From NCBI RefSeq assembly GCF_003605645.1, contig NZ_QVMU01000016.1, positions 1 to 64,000 on the forward strand: a stretch of DNA of 64,000 nucleotides. The letters are read 5' to 3'. Shown here one piece after another: positions 38,073-45,882 of the stretch; positions within the stretch are counted from its first letter, which is position 1; the number at the start of each line of letters is the position of its first letter. The notes under the pieces were generated by a model that did not search any database, was not told the origin of the DNA, and worked only from the letters and a program-made list of their open reading frames with translations. The position numbers and the translations under genes are program-made. The DNA comes from Vibrio sinensis. Lineage in GTDB: Bacteria; Pseudomonadota; Gammaproteobacteria; Enterobacterales; Vibrionaceae.

Positions 38073-38948
38073 ATGCCACATACGAATATGCAGAACACCT
38101 TAAATTCAGCACTCTCTGACGTCATATCAGCTCTGCATTCCCCGCGTTTTACTTCAACTTTGGTCACGCTAATCAGTAAACTGGTTGATTACGACTGCGC
38201 GGTAGTTTTGGGGTATCGTCAACATAAGCATCCGATTTACCTCTACGATTCCATTGATGATCAGCGTGACCTTCTATTTCAACGCTATCTAACCAATTCA
38301 TTTCAAAATGATCCGTTTTACCTGATGCTCAATCAGCAGCAACAACAAGGGGTCTTTACGCTTACGGACATAGCCAAACAGGGAATTGATTACCAGCAAT
38401 ACCAGACTGATTTCTATCAAAAAACGGGCTGGCAAGATGAATTAAGCATACTGATTGAAATAGAGCCTACTCGCTGGATCGTGCTCTATTTGGGCTATTT
38501 ACAATCAGATAAACGCTTCAAACCCCAGCAAGTTGAGACACTCAAGAGCTATTTTTCAGTGATTAGTTCGTTATGTCAGACTCATTGGCAACAAGGTGGA
38601 TTCACACTCGCTTCACCAGTTATGGGCACAACGGAAGCGACTGATACCACAAAAAACTGTAATAACGATACTCAACAAGCAAGTGATCACATTCGTATCG
38701 CGATAGAACAGGCATTATTATCCTTTGGGGAAAGTCTACTCACTAAGCGCGAACAACAAGTGACCGCCCTACTCGCACAAGGTTTTGATACCAAGGAAAT
38801 AGCTGAGCAACTGGGTGTCACGCAAGGTACGGTAAAGAATCATCGCAAGCGTATCTACGCGCAGCTGAACGTCAACTCGTTAAGTGAGCTATTCCAATTA
38901 TTCCTTAATCATTTGATCACTCACACGCCATCAATACCTACCAAATAG
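38073..38948 (+). CDS. LuxR-type helix-turn-helix regulator
   Basis: This 291-residue protein ends in a GerE/LuxR DNA-binding domain (about 222-282: LTKREQQVTALLAQGFDTKEIAEQLGVTQGTVKNHRKRIYAQLNV shows the four-helix pattern). The N-terminal 200 residues do not show the autoinducer-binding motif of LuxR or a response-regulator receiver domain, so the signal is unknown. No good ribosome-binding site is seen; the ATG at 38088 is an alternative start. A palindrome at 38980-38993, between this gene and tyrS, could be its target. It appears monocistronic. Confidence 0.85.
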   Translation: MPHTNMQNTLNSALSDVISALHSPRFTSTLVTLISKLVDYDCAVVLGYRQHKHPIYLYDSIDDQRDLLFQRYLTNSFQNDPFYLMLNQQQQQGVFTLTDIAKQGIDYQQYQTDFYQKTGWQDELSILIEIEPTRWIVLYLGYLQSDKRFKPQQVETLKSYFSVISSLCQTHWQQGGFTLASPVMGTTEATDTTKNCNNDTQQASDHIRIAIEQALLSFGESLLTKREQQVTALLAQGFDTKEIAEQLGVTQGTVKNHRKRIYAQLNVNSLSELFQLFLNHLITHTPSIPTK

Positions 38949-38979
38949 ATGAGTAAAGTGAGAATAAAATGCCCACAAC

Positions 38980-38993
38980 TATCCCTTTAGGGA
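38980..38993. promoter_or_regulatory. Palindrome upstream of tyrS
   Basis: ATCCC-TTTA-GGGAT lies 65-78 bp before the tyrS start and just after the LuxR-type gene. It could be an operator for that regulator or a leader hairpin. Nothing further supports either. Confidence 0.3.
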
Positions 38994-39057
38994 TATAGCC
39001 CTCACTGTCATTGCCCTTTACTCTCATTCGAAAATCACTCCATCATGAGAAAAAGGT

Positions 39058-40314
39058 ATGCACTCTCCAATTATCCAAGATTTAACCCAACGCGGATTAA
39101 TCGCTCAGGCCAGCGATCTTGAGCAAATCAACACGCTGTTAGAACAATCACAAACCGTTTACTGCGGTTTCGATCCGACAGCAGGAAGCTTGCATATCGG
39201 CCATCTAGTGCCATTAATCATGCTAAAGCGTTTTCAAGATGCAGGGCACAGCGCCATTGCACTTATCGGCGGCGCGACGGGGATGATTGGCGATCCAAGC
39301 TTTAAAGCAACGGAGCGTAATCTTAATTCTGGCGATACGGTTCTTGGTTGGGTTGCAGATTTAACCGCGCAGATCAATCAGCTGATGAATCCACACCTTA
39401 ATCAGGCGTTAAATGTGGTGAACAATGCCGACTGGATTGGGAAAATCAACGTTATTGACTTTTTCCGTGATGTGGGCAAACACTTTTCAGTCAATACGAT
39501 GATCAACCGAGAGTCGGTGAAACAACGCTTGCAACGCCCTGATCAAGGTATTTCATTTACTGAATTCAGTTATTCACTGCTTCAATCTTACGATTTTGCT
39601 GAGCTAAACCGACAGTTCGATTGCCGTTTGCAAATTGGTGGTAACGATCAATGGGGCAATATCGTCAGCGGTATTGATCTCACTCGTCGTCAAAATAATC
39701 AGCAAGTGTTTGGTTTAACTTTACCACTTATCACCAAATCCGATGGGACTAAGTTTGGTAAAACCGAGGGAGGCGCTGTCTGGCTCGATCCTCTAAAAAC
39801 GTCACCTTACGCATTTTACCAATTTTGGTTAGGTGCGGAAGACGCTGACGTTTATCATTTCCTACGCTACTACACGTTTTTAAGCTGCGAAGAGATCGAT
39901 AGCATCGAAGCACAAGACAAATCCAGCAATGGAAAGCCACAAGCGCAGCAAATTCTCGCACAGCAAATGACACAATTTGTTCATGGTGAAAACGGTTTGG
40001 CTTCAGCACAACGTATCACCCAAGCGCTATTTAATGGCCAAGTTCAGAATCTAAGCCTTAGTGAATTACAACAACTTGAACTCGACGGCTTGCCTTGTAT
40101 TTCAACTCAACAAACAGATATCGTTGAGATGCTGCTAGAAACTGGGCTCGCCAACTCTAAGCGTATTGCTCGTGAGTTAATTACAAACCGTTCAATTTCA
40201 ATTAATGGTGAAAAGCTGTTAAGTGAGGAAGATGGGCTTGGGTTTGCTTTATTTGATCAGTTCTACCTAATTCAGCGGGGTAAAAAACACTTTAGCCTTG
40301 TGAAACGAGGGTAA
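39058..40314 (+). CDS. tyrS: Tyrosyl-tRNA synthetase
   Basis: The 418 residues form a full class I tyrosyl-tRNA synthetase of the E. coli TyrS type (424): CGFDPTAGSLHIGHL carries the HIGH motif, TKSDGTKFGKTEGGAVWLD holds the KMSKS-equivalent KFGKT, GGNDQWGNI binds tyrosine, and a C-terminal S4 domain (about 350-412) binds tRNA. It charges tRNA-Tyr in the cytoplasm. Many Vibrio carry two tyrosyl-tRNA synthetases; whether this one is the sole copy cannot be told. Its position among accessory genes, next to a LuxR-type regulator, suits a second copy. Confidence 0.95.
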   Translation: MHSPIIQDLTQRGLIAQASDLEQINTLLEQSQTVYCGFDPTAGSLHIGHLVPLIMLKRFQDAGHSAIALIGGATGMIGDPSFKATERNLNSGDTVLGWVADLTAQINQLMNPHLNQALNVVNNADWIGKINVIDFFRDVGKHFSVNTMINRESVKQRLQRPDQGISFTEFSYSLLQSYDFAELNRQFDCRLQIGGNDQWGNIVSGIDLTRRQNNQQVFGLTLPLITKSDGTKFGKTEGGAVWLDPLKTSPYAFYQFWLGAEDADVYHFLRYYTFLSCEEIDSIEAQDKSSNGKPQAQQILAQQMTQFVHGENGLASAQRITQALFNGQVQNLSLSELQQLELDGLPCISTQQTDIVEMLLETGLANSKRIARELITNRSISINGEKLLSEEDGLGFALFDQFYLIQRGKKHFSLVKRG

Positions 40315-40319
40315 ATAAG

Positions 40320-40349
40320 AAAAGGTGAAGCATACCACTTCACCTTTTT
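40320..40349 (+). terminator. Intrinsic terminator after tyrS
   Basis: AAAAGGTGAAG and CTTCACCTTTT pair around a 7-base loop and end in Ts. It lies between the convergent tyrS and porin genes and may serve both. Confidence 0.85.
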
Positions 40350-40386
40350 ATTCTTATGTATAACAGTATGTTAAGCGTGCATAAGA

Positions 40387-41649
40387 TTAGTCATAACGAA
40401 TGTTGATTTGTCCCATTACCGCAAAGTCATCAATATCTTCGTCAGCCCAGCTCATTTGTACCGTAAAGTCTGTGTATTCGCTCCATTGATAACGAGTACT
40501 CAAATCCACAAAGGTCGATTGCAAATCAGTTTGGCTACCGAGATTATTTTCAATATCCATCACGCCACCGGCCAATTTGATATTCAAATCAGATGAATAT
40601 TGCCAATCTAATCGAGCGGCGTAAATAGAACCGTCATTGCCCTCATGACCTAAACCACCAAAGAATTGACGAGAAATTGGGCTCGGGTCGTTACGGTCGT
40701 TATTATTAATCAGCCCTGAATAGGTATCAAAACCACGGCCGACTAAGCCGCCATCAACAAAACCAACACCTTGCGCCTGAATTTTTAAGCTCTCTGTTAG
40801 CTGATAATTTGCTTCAACAAAACCAGCAAAGCCATCACTGCCCCACGTGGTGTGGTAACCAAGTTGATTGGTTGAATCAGATAAGATCACGTTGGCTGCA
40901 CCGCGTAATGAAAAATCATCGATCTGAACGGTGAAATAAGGCGAAATATTGTGGAAATAATCGATACCGTAGCCCGCTTGAGGCATATCGATATCTGGAT
41001 CACCGATGTTTTGATCACCCCCCTCAAAGTACGCCCACAGCATACCCCAATCTAACACACCGTGTTTACCGACAGCGGCTAATGCATACATGTGGACGTC
41101 TTTATAGACATCAAAATCTGACTCGTATTCGCTTTCTGCAAAACGTAAATCATAGATACCTAGCAAACTTACTGAATCACTCTCACCATATCCGTAAGAC
41201 TGCATCGCGAGTAAGCGGTCGCGACGGTCATTGCTGATGTTAAATCCATACGCCCAATCCGCACGTTGACGGCCAGCACGAAGTAGTAGACCGTCGTCTG
41301 CGTACTGTACAAAACCTAGGTCAACCGAGAGGCCGTCAACATTGGCGTCATCGGTAAAGTTATTCCCTGCACCACCGCTATGACGGCGGTCACCTGCCCA
41401 ATCGTAATACGCTTGAAGACGCGTATTGATGGACCAGCCATCGTTTAGCATTAAGTTTGCCTTAACGCGGAATCGGCTGGTATAGCCATTCTCGCTACTG
41501 CCATCGTTTGGTTCAATCGCATGAGCACGTACATAAGCATCCATGCCCCAATCCAGTTTTATGTCATCATTCAGTTCAACTACTGAAGAATAGCCAGCAG
41601 TAGACGTGAAAAGCCCCGCTACCGCTAATAACAACGTGTGCGTTTTCAT
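40387..41649 (-). CDS. Outer-membrane beta-barrel porin-like protein
   Basis: The 420-residue product has a signal peptide (MKTHTLLLAVAGLFTSTAGYS), alternating amphipathic strands throughout, and ends in a strand (GQINIRYD) where barrel proteins insert. Acidic, Gly- and Asn-rich loops are typical of a trimeric or monomeric porin. The C-terminal residue is Asp rather than the usual aromatic. It lies 78 bp after the esterase gene in the same direction and probably belongs to the MFS-esterase unit, where it could pass the substrate across the outer membrane. I do not know its specific family. Confidence 0.78.
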   Translation of the reverse strand: MKTHTLLLAVAGLFTSTAGYSSVVELNDDIKLDWGMDAYVRAHAIEPNDGSSENGYTSRFRVKANLMLNDGWSINTRLQAYYDWAGDRRHSGGAGNNFTDDANVDGLSVDLGFVQYADDGLLLRAGRQRADWAYGFNISNDRRDRLLAMQSYGYGESDSVSLLGIYDLRFAESEYESDFDVYKDVHMYALAAVGKHGVLDWGMLWAYFEGGDQNIGDPDIDMPQAGYGIDYFHNISPYFTVQIDDFSLRGAANVILSDSTNQLGYHTTWGSDGFAGFVEANYQLTESLKIQAQGVGFVDGGLVGRGFDTYSGLINNNDRNDPSPISRQFFGGLGHEGNDGSIYAARLDWQYSSDLNIKLAGGVMDIENNLGSQTDLQSTFVDLSTRYQWSEYTDFTVQMSWADEDIDDFAVMGQINIRYD

Positions 41650-41727
41650 TGATGTATATCCAAATTAGTTGATTGCCGGAGCAACCCCTCGCCATAGGCG
41701 ATCAGGGCTACTCAGTCATCAGAAAGG

Positions 41728-42663
41728 TTATTTATTGAGAAATTCAGAAATGGCTTGATAGACAGCGTCGCACTCTTCTTTCACCAAGTCTTCCATGTTT
41801 AAGAATGTATGAATCATGTCATCAAAGTGGATGTGTTCGACTTGAGCGCCCGCTGCGATAGCTTTTTCACAATACTGTTTACCCTCGTCCATCAATGGAC
41901 AGAACTCAGCAGTGAACAGTAAGGTTTTCGGTAAACCATCTGTGATTGCTTGATGCAACGGAGAAGCCTCTTTTCTATCTTCACCATTTTGGAAATAGTT
42001 ATCGAAATACCAAGCGATTTTGCCTTTCTGTAGCAAGTAACCAGTCGCATTCAGATCCATCGACTCCGTATTCATAGTGTAATCAAGGCTTGGGTAAACC
42101 ATCACCTGTTTCTCAATTGTCACTTTCTCATCAAATTGAGCTTTACCGCTCACGCTAGCCACTAAAGCGCCACCACCTGAGTCACCTGCAATCGATAGAC
42201 GAGGAAGATAGTTCACTTCACGTCCATCTAATGTTGCCCATAAATTTTGCACAACGGTATAAGCATCATTCACGCCAGCTGGGTATGGGCATTCAGGAGC
42301 AAGGCGGTAATCCACTGCTACCACGATATGACGTGTAGCCAATGCCAACTTACGACAGATTGGATCATATACCGTCACGCTGCCAGCCATATGACCACCG
42401 CCATGATAATAAACTAATACAGGTAGTGCAGTTTCCGGTTCTGGGTGATAAATACGTACTGGAACGTTATATTCATCGCCAGAAACCAAATCATCTTGTA
42501 CCCATGCGACAGCAGGAATATCAGTGACGAAGCCTTTGGTTAAATTGGCCAACCCTTCACGCGCATTGGTAGCGGTTGGTTTGAATCCACCAGCCACAAT
42601 CGCTGCAACTTGTACGTTAAAATTGTCTAACCACGTTTGTAATTTTGGACTAACTTGACGCAT
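41728..42663 (-). CDS. Alpha/beta hydrolase (HSL-type esterase)
   Basis: The 311 residues match the hormone-sensitive-lipase group of esterases: oxyanion motif YHGGGH, nucleophile elbow GDSGGG, catalytic Asp in FTAEFCPLMDEG and His in HFDDMIHTF. It has no signal peptide and hydrolyses short-chain esters in the cytoplasm. I placed the start at 42663, six bases after AAGGAG; the longer frame from 42702 would overlap the MFS gene. The start is 10 bp after that gene's stop, so the two are cotranscribed and the transporter probably imports the ester or its product. Confidence 0.9.
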   Translation of the reverse strand: MRQVSPKLQTWLDNFNVQVAAIVAGGFKPTATNAREGLANLTKGFVTDIPAVAWVQDDLVSGDEYNVPVRIYHPEPETALPVLVYYHGGGHMAGSVTVYDPICRKLALATRHIVVAVDYRLAPECPYPAGVNDAYTVVQNLWATLDGREVNYLPRLSIAGDSGGGALVASVSGKAQFDEKVTIEKQVMVYPSLDYTMNTESMDLNATGYLLQKGKIAWYFDNYFQNGEDRKEASPLHQAITDGLPKTLLFTAEFCPLMDEGKQYCEKAIAAGAQVEHIHFDDMIHTFLNMEDLVKEECDAVYQAISEFLNK

Positions 42664-42673
42664 ACATAGCTCC

Positions 42674-43873
42674 TTATGCATTTTTAACAGTTGCAGAGAC
42701 AACTTCTGGTTTTTTACCTGTCTCAGGTAAGAAGAAGCTCGCTAGGAAGAATGTTGATGAACACATCACAGCAAACACAGCGGCATAGAAAATATTACCC
42801 GTTGTATCAGTAAGAACACCGGCGAAATACATTAATGCGGTTTCGATCATGTATGAAATAGACCAGAACATACCAAATACAACCGTAATACGCGCTGGTG
42901 TCATGTTTGGTAATTCTTGAGGTAGCGTAACCAAAGCCGTCATAGGAACAAACATAAAGAAGCCGGCCATAAATGCTGCACCATAAGCGATTGAAGCGCT
43001 TGATGTAGTGATCATGATTGCAGCAAAAGCCGTCATAGCTAGGCCACAGTAACGAATGACTGGCACACGTAGAGGGTAACGCTTAGCCGTGATAATCCCA
43101 GCAATGGTGCCTACCATACCTGCTCCAATCATAATAGAAGAAAGGTATTTCGCTTCAGCAGCAAAGCTTGGAACTAATGGGAACAGAGCAAAAACAGAGA
43201 TGTAACAGAATAGTAAGCCCGAGTAAGCAATTGGAAGCCACCAGTTAACCGACTCTTTCGCACCATCTTTTAGTGTGTAAGTTACTTGCTGACCGTTGCT
43301 AGCACCACTTGAAAGAGAGAAATCATCGCTGACTAACCACCAGACAACCAAAATAGCTAAGCTAACTGCAGAGATAGCGAAGATAACATTTTGCCAGCTG
43401 CCAAGACTTGATAGAAGTGAACCAGTAAATAGAATCGCCAGTAGGTTACCCATGTTGAACGCCGCTGCGTTAATACCATTGATAATAGGGCGTTCTTCTG
43501 CGTTGAAGTAATTAATAACAATTGGGTTAAAGTAAACAATCGCAAATGCACCACCAAAGCCCATCACTAAACGTGAGAAGACGTACAATGGGTAGTTAGA
43601 AGCAAATGCACCAACAGCACCAGCAACAATCAGTAGCGAAGCCACTGCGAACGCTTTTTTCGGCCCCATCTTCATCAACAGCCATGCCGCTGATAAGTTA
43701 CCGATGATCTTCGCGATGGTGATTGCGTTGGTCATCCAAGTGGCGGCAGCCATACCTTCAATGTTGTAAAACGCCATGATGTCTTTCGTCATCATAGAGC
43801 CCGCAACCCAAGACATAGCGAAGAGAGCGTAGGTTAGAAATATCGTTATCTCGATAAGATGTTTTTTGTTCAT
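42674..43873 (-). CDS. MFS transporter
   Basis: This 399-residue twelve-helix carrier has the MFS loop 2-3 pattern (LMKMGPKKAFAVASLL) and a Gly-rich TM4-5 region. It looks like a general MFS of the kind that carries organic acids or sugars; I cannot name a subfamily. It heads the transporter-esterase-porin unit. A near-consensus CRP site lies about 100 bp upstream (43970-43985), suggesting catabolite control. Confidence 0.85.
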   Translation of the reverse strand: MNKKHLIEITIFLTYALFAMSWVAGSMMTKDIMAFYNIEGMAAATWMTNAITIAKIIGNLSAAWLLMKMGPKKAFAVASLLIVAGAVGAFASNYPLYVFSRLVMGFGGAFAIVYFNPIVINYFNAEERPIINGINAAAFNMGNLLAILFTGSLLSSLGSWQNVIFAISAVSLAILVVWWLVSDDFSLSSGASNGQQVTYTLKDGAKESVNWWLPIAYSGLLFCYISVFALFPLVPSFAAEAKYLSSIMIGAGMVGTIAGIITAKRYPLRVPVIRYCGLAMTAFAAIMITTSSASIAYGAAFMAGFFMFVPMTALVTLPQELPNMTPARITVVFGMFWSISYMIETALMYFAGVLTDTTGNIFYAAVFAVMCSSTFFLASFFLPETGKKPEVVSATVKNA

Positions 43874-43969
43874 ATCATGTACCTTGTAGGGTGATACTTA
43901 AGTTATTTTTCAACTTAATAATACCGAAATAAAACCATCGCATTATCCTGATTTCGCAATAATGAATTG

Positions 43970-43985
43970 TGTGACGACGGTAACA
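43970..43985. promoter_or_regulatory. Near-consensus CRP site before the MFS-esterase unit
   Basis: TGTGA-CGACGG-TAACA matches the CRP consensus with one half-site mismatch and lies 97-112 bp upstream of the MFS start. Predicted only. Confidence 0.4.
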
Positions 43986-44021
43986 ATTGGTAATTAAGAT
44001 CAATATTATCAGATAGATAAA

Positions 44022-44050
44022 ATAAAACCCTGCGAAATGCAGGGCTTTTC
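44022..44050 (-). terminator. Intrinsic terminator after fabV
   Basis: CCCTGC and GCAGGG pair around GAAAT. Read on the minus strand the stem is followed by a TTTTATTTTAT tract, so it ends the fabV transcript. Confidence 0.8.
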
Positions 44051-44070
44051 TCATTGAAAGACAATCCAGA

Positions 44071-45279
44071 TTAAGGGGCTAATGCCACTAACTCATCCAT
44101 ATCAACTTCGGCAGCATAATCGACACCATCAAAACCAAATCCATTCAGTTGCATAAAGTCTAACTTATAGCCTTCATAGTCCCCAATCTGTTGGAAGTTC
44201 TCTTCGGTAATTTGCACCATTAACTTTGAGACTTTGTCTTGTGTTTCAGGCTCAAGTTCCCAATCATCAATACGAATCAAACGAGCGAGATCCACAGGTA
44301 CTCCCGCGCTTTGATGCTGACCATACAAACGTTCAGCAAACAACCGCTGCATCTGTTCAATGCACCCCTCGTGAGTTCCTTGCTCTTTCATCACCTTAAA
44401 TAGAGATAAAATATACGGTGAAAATGCAGGGATAAAGACACTCGCTTTCGTGACCAAGGCTTTACAAACCGATACGTAGGCTTCTCCACCTAATCCTTTC
44501 ATCTGTTCATTAAGTTTATCGGCGGTAGCATGCAGGTGCGCTTTTGCTCGACCTAATGTGCCATGGTGATAAATAGGGTATGTGGATTCAGGCCCAACGT
44601 ACGAATACGCCACGGTTTTACACCCTTGATCTAAGACGTCCGCTTGAGAAAGTATGTCAATCCAACTTTGCCAATCTTCACCACCCATCACTTTCTCTGT
44701 GGCATCCACTTCTTCCTCGGTTGCCGTTTCAATCGTCATCTGCACCATTTTATCTTGTTCGATATTAATGGTTGGCCCAGTCACGGGAGCGCCCGTGGTT
44801 TTAATAGATGATCGCCATAGTTCACCGGTTTCTGGATTCGGTCTCACACCCGTTGCCAAGCTGTAGACAACCAAATCAACCTTGCCACCAAACTCGCTGC
44901 GTATGTACTCAATGACTTGCTCGCGCATTTGTGGTGAAAATGCATCACCAACAAAGTTCTTAGCAATCATGCCTGATTTTTCAGCTTCTTGGCGGAAATA
45001 GATATTGTTGTACCAACCTGCGGTACCGACACCTTTTTCACTTGGTCCTCGTTCAAATGAAACACCAATCGTATCTGCGTTAGATCCGCCAAAAGCAAGC
45101 GCAATACGAGATGCTAAGCCAAATCCTGATGATGCACCCAGCACCAACACTTTTTTCGGACCGTTGACGACAGGCTCGGCATTACGTACATAAGCGATTT
45201 GATTCAACACTGCCATTTGGCAACCCATAGGGTGGGCAGTTCTAGCAACAACGCCTTGAATTTCTGGTTTAATAATCAT
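44071..45279 (-). CDS. fabV: Trans-2-enoyl-CoA/ACP reductase FabV
   Basis: The 402 residues match the FabV family first described in Vibrio cholerae (about 400): MIIKPEIQGVVARTAHPMGC at the start, NADH-binding VLVLGASSGFGLASR, and the catalytic tyrosine-lysine pair spaced by eight residues in YPIYHHGTLGRAK. It reduces trans-2-enoyl-ACP or crotonyl-CoA with NADH and is resistant to triclosan in characterised members. The start is ATG 45279 with AAGGAAT before it; a TTG directly upstream is not needed. It lies 18 bp after the MaoC-like gene, so both are probably cotranscribed. Confidence 0.94.
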   Translation of the reverse strand: MIIKPEIQGVVARTAHPMGCQMAVLNQIAYVRNAEPVVNGPKKVLVLGASSGFGLASRIALAFGGSNADTIGVSFERGPSEKGVGTAGWYNNIYFRQEAEKSGMIAKNFVGDAFSPQMREQVIEYIRSEFGGKVDLVVYSLATGVRPNPETGELWRSSIKTTGAPVTGPTINIEQDKMVQMTIETATEEEVDATEKVMGGEDWQSWIDILSQADVLDQGCKTVAYSYVGPESTYPIYHHGTLGRAKAHLHATADKLNEQMKGLGGEAYVSVCKALVTKASVFIPAFSPYILSLFKVMKEQGTHEGCIEQMQRLFAERLYGQHQSAGVPVDLARLIRIDDWELEPETQDKVSKLMVQITEENFQQIGDYEGYKLDFMQLNGFGFDGVDYAAEVDMDELVALAP

Positions 45280-45297
45280 CAAATATTCCTTACTAAT

Positions 45298-45717
45298 TTA
45301 TGAATGCTTTGGAGGCATAACTGTTGCGACACCGTGGATCACCACTTTCTCGTTCTGATTAATACTGCGCGTCGCCAGCTTTACAATGTTCTTATCTTTA
45401 TTGATTTCAATCACTTCGACTTCTGCGCGGATGGTGTCACCAATATAAACCGGAGCGGTAAACTTCAGCTCTTGCCCTAAATAGATGGTTCCAGGCCCTG
45501 GTAATTGCATACCCAAAACGGCGGACGTCAGTCCTGAAACCAGAATGCCATGTGCTACTCGACTTCCAAAAATACTGTTTTCTCCGGCAATTTGACTCAC
45601 ATGAACGGGATTAATATCACCGCTAATGCCACAAAACATTTGAATGTCGGATTCGCTAATGGTCTTTTCAAAATGTGCTCTCTGACCAAGAGTGAGCTGT
45701 TCGATGGTGTAACTCAT
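45298..45717 (-). CDS. MaoC-family (R)-specific enoyl-CoA hydratase (PhaJ-like)
   Basis: At 139 residues this is a single hot-dog domain with the hydratase-2 motif: D34 and H39 in GDINPVHV. It interconverts enoyl-CoA and (R)-3-hydroxyacyl-CoA. Sitting directly before fabV, it would make or consume crotonyl-CoA for the reductase. In polyhydroxyalkanoate producers such enzymes feed PHA synthase, but none is seen in this window. Confidence 0.88.
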   Translation of the reverse strand: MSYTIEQLTLGQRAHFEKTISESDIQMFCGISGDINPVHVSQIAGENSIFGSRVAHGILVSGLTSAVLGMQLPGPGTIYLGQELKFTAPVYIGDTIRAEVEVIEINKDKNIVKLATRSINQNEKVVIHGVATVMPPKHS

Positions 45718-45731
45718 TATGTTCTATCTCT

Positions 45732-45820
45732 TGAAAAAATTTTGCTATGCGCTCTACTGGCATAGCAAAGCTTTTTCTTCCCTCCGACTAACCATGTGAC
45801 TAACCATGCTATCGGAGGGA
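45732..45820 (-). terminator. Double terminator after the CoA-transferase gene
   Basis: Two stems lie in tandem: TTTGCTATGC/GCATAGCAAA (45741-45769), followed on the minus strand by six Ts, and TCCCTCCGA/TCGGAGGGA (45779-45820). The loop of the latter holds two copies of CTAACCATG 12 bp apart. They separate the CoA-transferase transcript from phaJ-fabV. Confidence 0.75.
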
Positions 45821-45882
45821 GTTTATTGATTATCTTGCTGACATTACGCGCTTATCCTCAGAAGAGTCGTGATAACTCTAGA

